DNA of 64,000 nucleotides from Plumapathes pennacea. Taxonomy: Eukaryota > Cnidaria > Anthozoa > Antipatharia > Myriopathidae. Positions 54,472 to 64,000 of the stretch are shown in pieces (position 1 is the stretch's first letter; the number at the start of each line of letters is the position of its first letter). Made by a program: the position numbers and the translations under genes. The stretch is from positions 29,561,069 to 29,625,068 of the forward strand of contig OZ038463.1 of NCBI GenBank assembly GCA_964036295.1. Reading direction: 5' to 3'. Below the pieces are notes generated by a model. That model saw only the letters and a list, made by a program, of their open reading frames with translations, was not told the DNA's origin and did not search any database.

Positions 54472-54492
54472 TATATATATATATATATATAT
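54472..54492. repeat. TA microsatellite
   Basis: Short (TA)n tract next to the hairpin at 54332-54465. Confidence 0.9.
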
Positions 54493-54825
54493 AAGGTCTG
54501 TGTTCCGATTTTCCCGTGGTATAGTGCTCGATACATAAAAGTAGAGCTTTGTATATAAGGGAAAAAACCAAAGAGACTACGCTTTCATCCCTACAAGCCT
54601 GTTTCGTGATGAACTCACTCTTCAGGGGATTTAATAGAAAGAATGCTCTCGACCATCACATTTATACTATAGATTTACATATTTGGCGGCGGTAAATTTG
54701 AATGTACTGTTCAGGTGTTACGTAGTAATGCTTTGTTTCTATGGCGGCATGAAGGTACAAGTTCATTACGTTTGTTAAGCGATGATAATTCAGGTCGGCA
54801 GATTATTAGAAATTTTGGTTTTTTC

Positions 54826-54828
<3 letters not shown>

Positions 54829-54888
<60 letters not shown>
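54829..54888. repeat. (TA)30 microsatellite
   Basis: Sixty bases of alternating TA. Flanking phrase TTGGTTTTTTCCCTTATATA is mirrored near 54552-54572, so the two TA tracts may bound a small inverted element. Confidence 0.92.
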
Positions 54889-54890
<2 letters not shown>

Positions 54891-57007
54891 ATATTTTTCA
54901 CACAACAAAGCGACACTTTTGGACATTTCAGCTATTCTCATCGATTTGCAACTTTTTTCCTGTAATCATCTAAACTATCAGTTTTAATAACAATCTTTGT
55001 ACAAAATTCTGCTAAATTCTCTCTTTGGCGAAGGTTCGCCATGTATCTGGAGTAAAACCCAAAAATTGTAGGCGTTGCGCGACAAATCGTCGTTAATAAT
55101 CATCTCGTTTAAAATTACGTTTACATGCTGTTTTACATGGCATGGAAAAAACTATCAAGGACTTGCTGTACAATCCCCCGATTTAAATATGTTTGAATAA
55201 TTTAAAAAAAAATTGAAGAGCCGCAAAGAATAAGAATAATAGAAAGGAACACTAATTTCTCTCGTGTAATACCACAGGACTATTACTATTTAACTTCATT
55301 AGACAGAAACGATGTTTATAGGTGACTTCTTTGTTCAACAGAACTTAAACATGGCTGGTCGATAGTTATAACCTCTGCAATTCTTGTTTCGACGCAGGCA
55401 GAACCGTATGATCGAACGTTATCTCAATCGATTTGGCCAGTTCTCGTTGCTTTGGGTTATATAAAACTGAGGAAACTGCGAACTCTGTGGTATTAACCAG
55501 AAATAAACAAAAACTTAAATATATAGTTATATCACTGTTTCCTTACATTTTGAGCCAATATAAATTTTATAATCCTATATATATATATATATATATAATA
55601 GAAAAAGAATAAAACGGATGAAGTAGTTTGGGATTTTACAGGAATAAACGTTGTCAAAATAGAAATATGCTGTTAACACCCACAGGAAATCCCACCAGAA
55701 ACCAGAAATATCAAGAAATATCACTAAACATCACGAAATATAAAGTAATTGCTGTTCAGAAAGGTTTAAAAGTTATGGTTTCAGAAGATTAAAAAGCATA
55801 AGAATTAACTTACTGCCAGAGCAGTTCGCAGAGGTAAAACACTCATTCTGGGCACTTTAGGCCGCCCCACTTGTTTTTATAAAAATTGTAATTAATGACT
55901 ACTAACTGTTATGTGCCTGTTTCATATGGCGCAACTGGGTCTTTCACTGTCGTGCACAATTTTGTGCAACACGAAAACGGCTAACTTTCATATCTGAATT
56001 AACAAAAGGGTTTTGCACCAGACCCCGTTTTAGAACTGACTAATGCAAAAGGATTTGAAACAAGTCTGAGGAGCACAGTACATACAATGAGGTGTTTGTT
56101 TTCAAAGACTGTTAGTTTGGTACATGTGTGCAAACTTTTGAACAGGAACAGTTTTATCAGGGCGAAAAAATCAAACGATGGAAATATACAGAAATTGCGG
56201 CTCGTTTGATCAATGCGCTCTAGTTTTGCCCAGTTGTTCAAGCTACAATTAGACAAATCCTAGATTAGGTCCAAACTTTTACAGTATCATCAGGCGTAGA
56301 CACTCGCTCAAAATGTTGCTTTTAGTACATTTTGCGACAAGCTTTTCTATGAAAAATACTTTTAATTTGCTGAAAGGCTGGCGTGCTAGCTGCTTGCATA
56401 GAGTTTGATTTGTGGAGTTTTCTACGCACCAATCCTCTATGCATAACCCCAAAACGTTGCAAATATGATCAAAATTACTGAACTTCATTAATTTCCCGCG
56501 TTCGATGTTAGATGAAAATTTGTAAGTATAAAACATGAAAGCAAACGAAACATTTCGGCCATTAAAACAAGAGTCAATCTCGAGGCAATAACAATGCCAG
56601 TTTTATAGATTCACAGACTACAAAAAGGAACTCCATTATGGCTTACCTTTGTGACAACGCACGACGCTCTGCTGCTCGGACGCGAGTGTATAGAAAGGCG
56701 TGGAGGAACTGGCGCAGAAGAAGGAAACTTGGAATCAATTTCCACTGCTGCTTTGAATTCGTTTCTTAAACACCTGCCAGCCAAAGCACAGTACGAAGAT
56801 TATAACTTGTCCAGTGCGTTAATTACTGGAATTATACGAGTTAAACATTTACATAGAATAACTTAGGTTAGAAGCAATAAATTATTTAAAGCGTTTTATG
56901 TATTTTCTCGGTTAAGTTAACTAGTACGTACATATTGTAGTCTTTATGAACAGACGTAGAAGAGACCATTTGACGATGATTTCTGTAAGCAGTTAATAAA
57001 AAGAGGT
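54889..57007. other. Non-coding interior of the long inverted repeat
   Basis: No gene or strong repeat recognised apart from an AT microsatellite near 55578-55598. Confidence 0.45.
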
Positions 57008-57143
57008 TATTACACGGGAAGGAGTACAATACGGCGGAGTATTTTTACGAGTCGGTTTTATTTTTTCGAGCCTGCTTCAAGCGAGAAAAAATAAAACTGA
57101 CGAGTAAAAGTACAGCCGTATTGCACGACTTTTCGTGTAATAA
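57008..57143. mobile_element. Foldback hairpin (TTATTACACG ends)
   Basis: Outer arms TTATTACACGGGAAGGAGTA / mirror, inner arms ACGAGTCGGTTTTATTTTTT / mirror. 136 bp. Shares the phrase TACAGCCGTA with the hairpins at 30113 and the repeats at 29132 and 30256. Confidence 0.75.
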
Positions 57144-57329
57144 ATTGTTTATTACACGACAAACAAAGCAGGGAAAACATTCTCGCCGCGCGCAAAATGG
57201 AACAAAAAATGACGCGTTCGTAAACTTTGCTTGCGAAAACTGATCACGTAAGTTAATGAACCAGTTGATTTGGTTCCTGACGAGTGCAATACGCTCCCAT
57301 CTTTGCACTCGTTTTGGCCCGTATTTGTC

Positions 57330-57392
57330 AACCTCGTTCCCAGGGCCATCCGCGGCAGAAGCTCCCGACCAATGACCCTGGTACAGGCTGAA
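57330..57392. repeat. Inverted-repeat pair, left member
   Basis: Contains CCTCGTTCCCAGGGCCATCC, GCGGCAGAAGCTCCCGACCA and ATGACCCTGGTACAGGCTG. The same ~60 bp occurs as reverse complement at 59739-59801, bracketing the helicase fragment. Confidence 0.8.
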
Positions 57393-58621
57393 CTACCACG
57401 CGCTGTGATTGGTCCGATCTGCTCAATAAAATATTGTTTATGATTGGTGTGTTGTGTTGTGTTGTTCCCGGACAGTACGACACTATTTTGCGTGATAAAG
57501 ATTGTCGATATCTTAAATTTTGATAAGGTTTGGCTTTAGTACCGGGATCTGATAATGATAGTGGTCTGGATAGTGTCGTGGAAGAATTATCCTTCGGTGA
57601 AGAATCGGAAATTGACCGCGAACTGATGATTTCAGCGACGAGTCAAGTGAGTTTGTCGACATCTTATGTAATTTTGAGAATAAAGCTGTTTACATATGCG
57701 AGTGCCGTTCAAGTCCAATTCAAAACCTTGCACACTGTTACAAAAACATGTTTGAAAGTTAGATTGCAATGATAAGAGTCGATAATCATAAAAACGGCAG
57801 CGAATTTGGGCAGAGTTTACAGTCGCGTCACATACCGCTTGGTGTGAAATCAGCTGCGAGTCAATGTTGCTTGATTTGTTGACATATCACAGCGATTTTC
57901 GATTGTCTGCAAAGAAAAGTGTTTTCGTTTGCAAATGCAGTGTTTCTCATTTCTGGGATGACCAACTGCTATTAGATGACCCTTCTCTTCACCCTGGTAG
58001 CATGTAAATACCTTCACTTAATTAATTATTACTTCCATGTTTGTAAAATATGATTCAGGTATCATAACATCATGAATAAATTATGAGTATATGGTGCTTC
58101 CAAGTAGCAGGGCTATCATACTTAGGAACCTACTTACCTTTTATCAAATCCTTTCAGCTAAACTTCCAGAACAAGATTTCAAGATAAAAAGCTAACTTTA
58201 TGTGTGTCAATAGTTGTTCCAGGACAAAATTTGTTTAGTCCAGATATGTTTTGCCTAAATTCCAGGATGAAATTGTACTAATTTATGCTGGTTGAATGTT
58301 TATTTTTGCTACAAATGTTGGTCTGATTGTAAAAACCAGCCTTCTATCATGAAATACATCTAACAAACTTTCCAAAGAGGTATGCCTTTCCATGTTTCTG
58401 AACATATTCAATGTACTGTGAATTTCCTGGAAAATATTGTCTACCATTTCACTTTTCAAGTTGACCGAATATCATATTGAGGAACCCTGCACCATCCTTT
58501 TACCAGATTTCAGCCAAACTTTATATCTACTAGGCTTTCCAAAAAGGTATGCCTTTTCATGTTCCTGCAAATATTTAATTTATGATTAATTTTCTTTGTT
58601 TTTCACTTGGACACAAATGAG

Positions 58622-58839
58622 TTAACTCTTTCACTCCCAAGTTCAAAGTTCAAAAGGCAGATTCTCTTAACCTTTTAAGAGAAAATTGTATGAGTGATGT
58701 AGTGAGAATTGATGGTTTAATCAGCTATCATCTAAGAAAAGTATCAAAAGCCAAGTTTACCTTACTGTATGAGTATAAATTTGTGCTGCCAACTGAAGGA
58801 GAAAATTGAACTTGATTACTCTTGGGAGTGAAATGAGGG
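58622..58839. mobile_element. piggyBac-type MITE, third copy
   Basis: TTAACTCTTTCACTCCCAAG at left and CTTGGGAGTGAAATGAG at right; same family as 13806-14015 with a degraded right terminus. It abuts the downstream end of the helicase fragment. Confidence 0.7.
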
Positions 58840-58844
58840 GTAGT

Positions 58845-59670
58845 TTATCAAATCAACCTTTAACTCTTCAGCAGCTGGTGTCAAAACGTTCTCAAATGAT
58901 TCAATACCGAGCCTTGCTGGGCCACGCCTGTACTTGCCAATAAAAATATTTGGTCGATCAACATTGTCCACAATTCTTACTGCATCTTCTGTGGGGCTGT
59001 CCCGTCAGGGCAACTAATGGAACATCAGGGAACAGTGAACCCAAAATAGAAAGCCTTTTAAATGCTGGTCGAAATTCCTGGCCCCTAGTAAAACAAAACC
59101 AGAAAATGTCAATTGTCATATGCCACAATCGTACAGATGCAAATGCATTCATGTCTGAATCGATGTACTGGATAGGCAGTCTTGGAACTAAAATTCACAA
59201 TTATATCATGTACGTATAGGATATTTATTTATTAGTGAACAGATGGCAAAGAAGCTTTAAATCAAACGAGAAGCGAATATTTTCCGTCTCCGGACCGATT
59301 TTTAACAACAACTCGTCATCACTTGAATTATCACTTGAATTGTTGTCCCGCTCTTGTAATCCACCGCAGCGCAAAACAGCACTTGTAATTCCCTTCTGCG
59401 TCAACGACTTCGAATGATTTGAAGAGGACAAATAACTAAAATGACTGAATCTATTTCTACGGTGGTTCCAGTGTGCTTTTTGAAAGCAATCAAATTGGGA
59501 ATCAACTGGAAAATTAACGATTTCCCGTATCCTGTTGGTAGAACACCAAGGACATCCTTCTCCAGGTAAACGGCTTCTAATGCCCGCACTTGTCCCACTT
59601 TGAAATTTACAGATATGTCTGACTCCTGAACCGAAAAGTTCAGAGAACGCAGGAAATTGTAAACCGCCAT
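58845..59670 (-). pseudogene. RecQ-like helicase fragment, broken
   Basis: ATG at 59668-59670 begins an N-terminal segment like cnidarian RecQ-type helicases, with FKVGQVRALEAVYLEKDV and Walker A in LGVLPTGYGKSLIFQLIP. The frame changes just after ILVICPL (near 59415), continuing as SLTQKGITSAVLRCG to about 59225. An acceptor-like TTTTACTAG then leads to QEFRPAFKRLSILGSLFPDV and VALT (59095-58990). A second frame change leads to VDRPNIFIGKYRRGPARLG. The DEAH (motif II) segment was not found. Two frameshifts and a missing catalytic motif make it a pseudogene. Intact copies unwind DNA 3' to 5'. Confidence 0.7.
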
Positions 59671-61370
59671 TTTGAAAAAAAAAACCGAAACCTTCCCATG
59701 ATACCAAGCGGGGAAATGTACAAGAATCTTGTACATTTTGCAGCCTGTACCAGGGTCATTGGTCGGGAGCTTCTGCCGCGGATGGCCCTGGGAACGAGGT
59801 TGCGTATTTGCACTCGAAAATGTGAAGTCGTGTAATAAACATAAATATAGTTTGAGAAAGGAATCTTGACTTCCACGCGGGCTACGGCGTTCTCTAATGC
59901 GAAAGTCGATTATCTCCAGTTGCACAGCCTCTCGTTCCCGGTACCTTATGAAACTAAACCGAAAAGAAGCATTCAGAATCCGGACATAGCGGACTCCCTA
60001 CAAAGTATTTCTCACTTCAAGCAGTTCGTCAAACACTCGTCTGATAACAATTTCCTCAGTCGTACCGTATCAGTTTAATTAGGCAGTGGTCGGAATCTGC
60101 CACGAGAAAAACACTGTGGCGGGAGAGATCAGTAGAAGATTTTAGAAGATCGATCACTGGTGGCAACAACGACTTACGAGCTACATAACTGAGGCGTCTT
60201 GCTATAAAACAAAAGACAGATCTTCTTAGAGAGTGTCGAGGTTTCCCCGGGAGAGAGTTTGGCCATGAAGTCCAAGATGCGACCTTTGAGAAGGTAAATT
60301 GCGTTGCCCTTAATAAGTCTCTTCTTCCCACTGCAATAATGTTAGGCTCTTTCACGCATAAAGTTTTTTCTTTCAGTTGTCGGCACCAATTTATGTGCTT
60401 GAACATCGGTGTTCAACGACAGATTTTGTCTGCAGATTTTTTGGTGATTTGTTATGAATTATAAGTGGAATAGGTTTTGTTGAAGAGAACTTTTCTTGCC
60501 TATAAAGGGCATTTATAACAAAGATTGGTCACACCACAAGGTTCAAATAAAACTGAGTGTGATCTTGAATCTCAACTTGATTCCTAATTCGCTGGTTCTT
60601 GACAGTTGACTTTGCAATGGCTTTCTCGCGCGCTGAAGCGTGAAAACATAATTTCATTGTTTGTCTTTGACTTATGCGGCCTGACGAGTGAATTCCACGT
60701 TAAATTTCACTCGAAAAACTAATATCGCCCTCATCGCTTCGCGATTGCTGAAAAACTGTTCCGAGATCGTAGTGATTACTGGAAACAGCATGCCTTGAAT
60801 GAAAGGATGAACAAGTCTTACAATTTAGCGGTATTAAAACAGCTCCTGCTTTGTTGGACAGAGTTTCCTTGTCCGTTCTTGAACAACCGTATTTATGCGC
60901 CACGATTCGCGACGTCTCTTTCAAAGCTCCATTAAATTCTCAAAACAAATCCTGAACTCACTTTGAAGGATGGTTTACTCACAAGGCTACACAGTTTGTT
61001 TTGAACAACTTGGTCGATCGCCGGGGCCGATCAGATGAGAGCACCCAACGAGGAAATTTCTCAAAATGCTTTTCCTTGTGCAAAAGCAATGAATATCTTC
61101 CTCAAAAAATATTTCTTTTCGGCTTTTTTTCTGTTGCTGGCAAACACAGAGGTGTTCCACATTCCCAGGAAGGCAATTTCTGAATGTCCATTTCCCAGCA
61201 GAGCAGCACCGGAAAATTATTCTACCAACTGATCAAAATTCCTTTTTTCTAGCCAGAAATAATAAATCACTTCTTGCAGGCTTTAGAATACATACTTTTC
61301 GGCGGCACAAAGCAACAGGCGGAAAACTCCTGTCGCTATGCAAGACTCAATTTTGCCATCAGCAAAACTG
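59671..61370. other. Non-coding DNA upstream of helicase fragment
   Basis: Contains the second member of the 57330 inverted-repeat pair (59739-59801), otherwise nothing recognised. No gene supported. Confidence 0.45.
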
Positions 61371-61371
61371 A

Positions 61372-61896
61372 GTGCATTTTTTCTCAGCCAGCGGCGAAGT
61401 TAAAATAACACGCCTGCCAGCGCAGGATGCTGTGTGGAACACATATCTTGCGGAACAGGTTCGATGGGTGCTCCTTGATCAGAGGGAGCTAGAACCAATC
61501 GTGAGTAGCATCGAACCTTGCTTCACTAAGCGTGCGTATCGAGTGATTGTGCGGCTAAATTCACCAAAACACATCTTTATAATCCAAAAACGCAAGAGAT
61601 ACAAAGTACCGAGGGTTACCAATAAGTTTCTTCAGAAGAATGACCTTTCTCGAAGTAAGAACCGATTGAACAGCTTCGATATATCAACAACATCGAGGCA
61701 AAATGGTCAGTTACTCTCATCCAGTATGCCGTTTTCAGCTTGTCTGACATACTGTTGTCTCTTAGACTCGTCTTGCATCTTTACATTGGAAAAACGCAAG
61801 AAGTACAAATGGACAGCTATTGATTTTGTGTTAATATTCTCGTTATCATTGTATCATAAGAGAATCCGGTTGAACAGTTTGTTAATTAGTCTCTAG
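61372..61896 (+). other. 174-codon open frame with internal repeat
   Basis: Open frame from ATG 61372 to TAG 61896. Two parts are similar at DNA level about 204 bp apart (CATCTTTATAATCCAAAAAC at 61572 and CATCTTTACATTGGAAAAAC at 61776), giving HIFIIQKRKRYK and CIFTLEKRKKYK. No domain recognised; may be an open frame across a tandem repeat rather than a gene. Confidence 0.2.
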
Positions 61897-62015
61897 TTCA
61901 AAGGTACGATGATTTTTGTGTCCATCTCCATAGTAAAGTCTCTTGTTTAGTTTACACTGAAAGCCAAATAAATTGCAGCCCCTAATGCGCATGCGTGTCC
62001 GCTATTTCTGGCCAT

Positions 62016-64000
62016 GCGCACGATCGTAAATCTCCGTTCAATCCACACTTATTTCGTTTGAGCTGACTTGGATAATATTTTGTTCTTTTTGCCCCAGCAT
62101 TTGTGTTGTTGTAGTTATTGTTGCAATTGTTGTTTCTATTTGTACGCTTGTATACTTAAGAACAAAGTCCGGCTTCTACCGTTAGTTCGCGATTTTCTTG
62201 AGCATGGGCTTCTCTTGTTTATCAATGTTTAACAACACCTGCCCACGTCTTTTGGACTACTGCCACAAGGAGAGTTTGGCCGATTTTCGTGAATGAATGT
62301 TTTTTGTCTTGGTGATTTGTCAAAACAATGGCAAAAACTTGGTGCGTTGTTTGTATTCCACGGTGTTACTCGTTAGCCACGAAGGTCGCGAGTGGACACG
62401 AGAAAATAGCGCCAAGGCTTCACGCATGAGTTGTGTGTGATCCTGTCAAGACTGTCAATTTGGTTTTGTATGCCACTCGTTAGCCAAAGGTCGCGAGTGG
62501 ACACGAGGAAATAACGCCGATGCTTCACGCGTGCGTTGTGTGTGAGCCTGTCAAGATTGTCAATTGTTTAAAAACACCTGCAAAATCGGAACTGTGGGGC
62601 GCTTTATAACGTTTGGTCGATTAGCACTAAACCAACATACTGTGGGGAGACTTTGAGTTCAACACCGTGAAAACATCAGCAGCAAGGTAAAAGTTAATAA
62701 TAGAACTGGGTCAGGAAGCAACTAAACTTTGGATATCTAATATGCAGTCTCGATTCGGTCACGTATCTTTTTGCGTCAAATTATTGTTATTTTTTTAAGT
62801 CACGCTTAGAGATTCTCGATGATAAATATGTATATAATCTAAGCACTGCAGAAATTGCTTAAATGAAATTAAGGGACACCTGAATATCCCTGTTCCCCTG
62901 TTAAGCCACTACAACACAAAACGGCTCTTTCCATAGTTTTCCGTTTAATATAGCAAACATCGTTCTGATAAGAGCGAATACTCGATCGAGAATATTCTTT
63001 GAACATACTAGAAATACGATAATTGCAGATATTCCCTTGCCCTCTAGTTGGTTTTCAGGAAGCGGGATTCTCGTCTAATCTCCGCTTTGAGATTATTAAT
63101 CGTTTTTACAAAACATGATTGTATTGCGACGTCATCGGTCAGCCGCTAAAATATGTTTGTCGCAAGCAGCCAAGTTTAGTTCAGACAAAGTGCAGAGTCA
63201 GATGCGTTTTCAAGTTTTCGAGGACAAGCTAAACTCCAAAATTCGCTGAGACAACTTTCTGCTCGCACTACAGAACAGAATACATCCGTGACTGAATCAG
63301 TTAGTTTTGCACAACAACCGATGGCAACCCTTTGTTTTCCTGTTTTTATTTTATTTTATTTTTTTGTTTTGTTTCGTTTTAACAGAAACCGCTATTGCTC
63401 CAGCCGACGTACGCTGCATCCTCACCAAACACGTATAGGTTTTTTTACTTCATAAATTACGTTTCTTTCAGTGTAACAATTTTAAAACTGAAAAGCGAGA
63501 GTCGCTTGTTTAAACCAGGTTATGAAATAACTTCAAAAATTGGCGAAAAGGTCACAATATTATAGTCCTGCTTGGCCTTCATCGCAGTTCCCGGGACATT
63601 AAAGCACAAAATATACGGCGATTGTTGAAATACACGGGTGATAACACGTCGGCGTTGAGCGCCCGCGGCGGTCTTGTCAAAACATGGATGATCCTGTAAA
63701 CGTCAATTCGTAACATTAATTTGCCACAGTAATTGTTCGATGTCCACTAATTTTTTTCTTATCTAAAAAAAATTCGATTATCTTAGGCCAGTTTCAAACA
63801 TCGCGCCACTGCCGTGCCGAACTCAATGCAAATGAGCAAAATCTATTGTTTGAGCTAATTTGCATTAAGTTCGGCACGGCAGAAGCACGACGTTTGAAAC
63901 AGGCTTTAGCGTAAAATTAGCTGCAGAGCTTCTTTTTTTAACGAAAAACAAAATAACACCGGCCAACCAACAAATTCAATTTGCCCAACCCGCGGAAATC
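62016..64000. repeat. Long inverted repeat, right arm (runs off window)
   Basis: Reverse complement of 50101-52582 without the 491-bp MITE. Begins near GCGCACGATCGTAAATCT and is still matching at the last base of the window, so the true outer boundary is not seen. Confidence 0.92.
63786..63904. mobile_element. Hairpin element in right arm
   Basis: Counterpart of 50201-50318 in inverted orientation: GGCCAGTTTCAAACATCGCG mirrored by CGTTTGAAACAGGC, inner arms GCCGTGCCGAACTCAATGCA. Confidence 0.75.

Larger units (their letters stand above)
57144..58844. other. Intervening DNA with one exon-like stretch
   Basis: 57530-57648 reads SDNDSGLDSVVEELSFGEES on the plus strand, bounded by an AG and followed by a GTGAGT donor; it could be an exon of an unknown acidic protein but has no partners here. 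The remainder is AT-rich non-coding DNA ending in a piggyBac-type MITE. Confidence 0.35.

Noticed and set aside
57530-57772. 80-codon acidic plus-strand ORF as a gene
   Set aside because: It does not begin with ATG, and only the first ~40 codons look coding; kept as a possible exon in the region entry.
58845-59670. Functional RecQ helicase gene
   Set aside because: Two frame changes and no DEAH motif; cannot encode a working helicase as it stands.
50101-64000. Polinton/Maverick interpretation of the long inverted repeat
   Set aside because: None of the expected DNA polymerase B, retroviral-type integrase, ATPase, protease or capsid genes is seen in the interior; the only integrase fragment belongs to a BEL/Pao element.

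Overview
The window is animal nuclear DNA: AT-rich, intron-rich genes with GT-AG introns, abundant small inverted-repeat transposons, and a few decayed retroelement and helicase fragments. A cnidarian, most likely a stony coral or other anthozoan, fits best. Reasons: a GTP-type PEPCK, a single PTPN1/PTPN2-like phosphatase, and a tandem pair of secreted PAN/apple plus fibrinogen/intelectin-like proteins of a kind abundant in corals. The species assignment is inference; no marker gene is present.

Layout. 346-3551 (+): the last four coding exons of phosphoenolpyruvate carboxykinase (485 residues; the N-terminal ~137 residues lie off the left edge). 6960-17008 (-): a complete 13-exon gene for an ER-anchored non-receptor tyrosine phosphatase of the PTP1B/TC-PTP family (579 residues if the first Met is at 17008). 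It is tail-to-tail with PEPCK and has a CRE palindrome about 150 bp upstream. 17715-19740: a ~2-kb element with imperfect inverted ends. 21889-28126 (-) and 34892-46072 (-): two complete tandem 8-exon paralogues (310 and 315 residues), each with signal peptide, PAN/apple domain and fibrinogen/intelectin-like lectin domain. All exon phases match, and both models were rebuilt here from splice sites and mutual comparison. Between them (28.2-34.8 kb) lie inverted-repeat elements, foldback hairpins and diverged copies of a repeat seen again at 50 and 62 kb. 46.1-50.1 kb is mostly non-coding, with simple-sequence hairpins and one unassigned 103-codon ORF. 50101-52582 and 62016-64000 are the two arms of a long inverted repeat of about 2 kb (running off the right edge). 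They bracket ~9.4 kb holding a broken BEL/Pao retrotransposon fragment, a broken RecQ-like helicase fragment, foldback elements and AT microsatellites.

How it works together. PEPCK (gluconeogenesis) and the phosphatase are ordinary conserved genes with no evident functional link. The paralogue pair is a local segmental duplication that also copied downstream flank (~20.7-21.9 kb versus ~33.9-34.9 kb); its introns were then reshaped by transposon insertion. The most unusual structure is the long inverted repeat, in which one arm carries a 491-bp TAA-flanked MITE and the other keeps the empty site. I found no CRISPR array, rRNA or convincing tRNA, and no clearly new multi-gene system.
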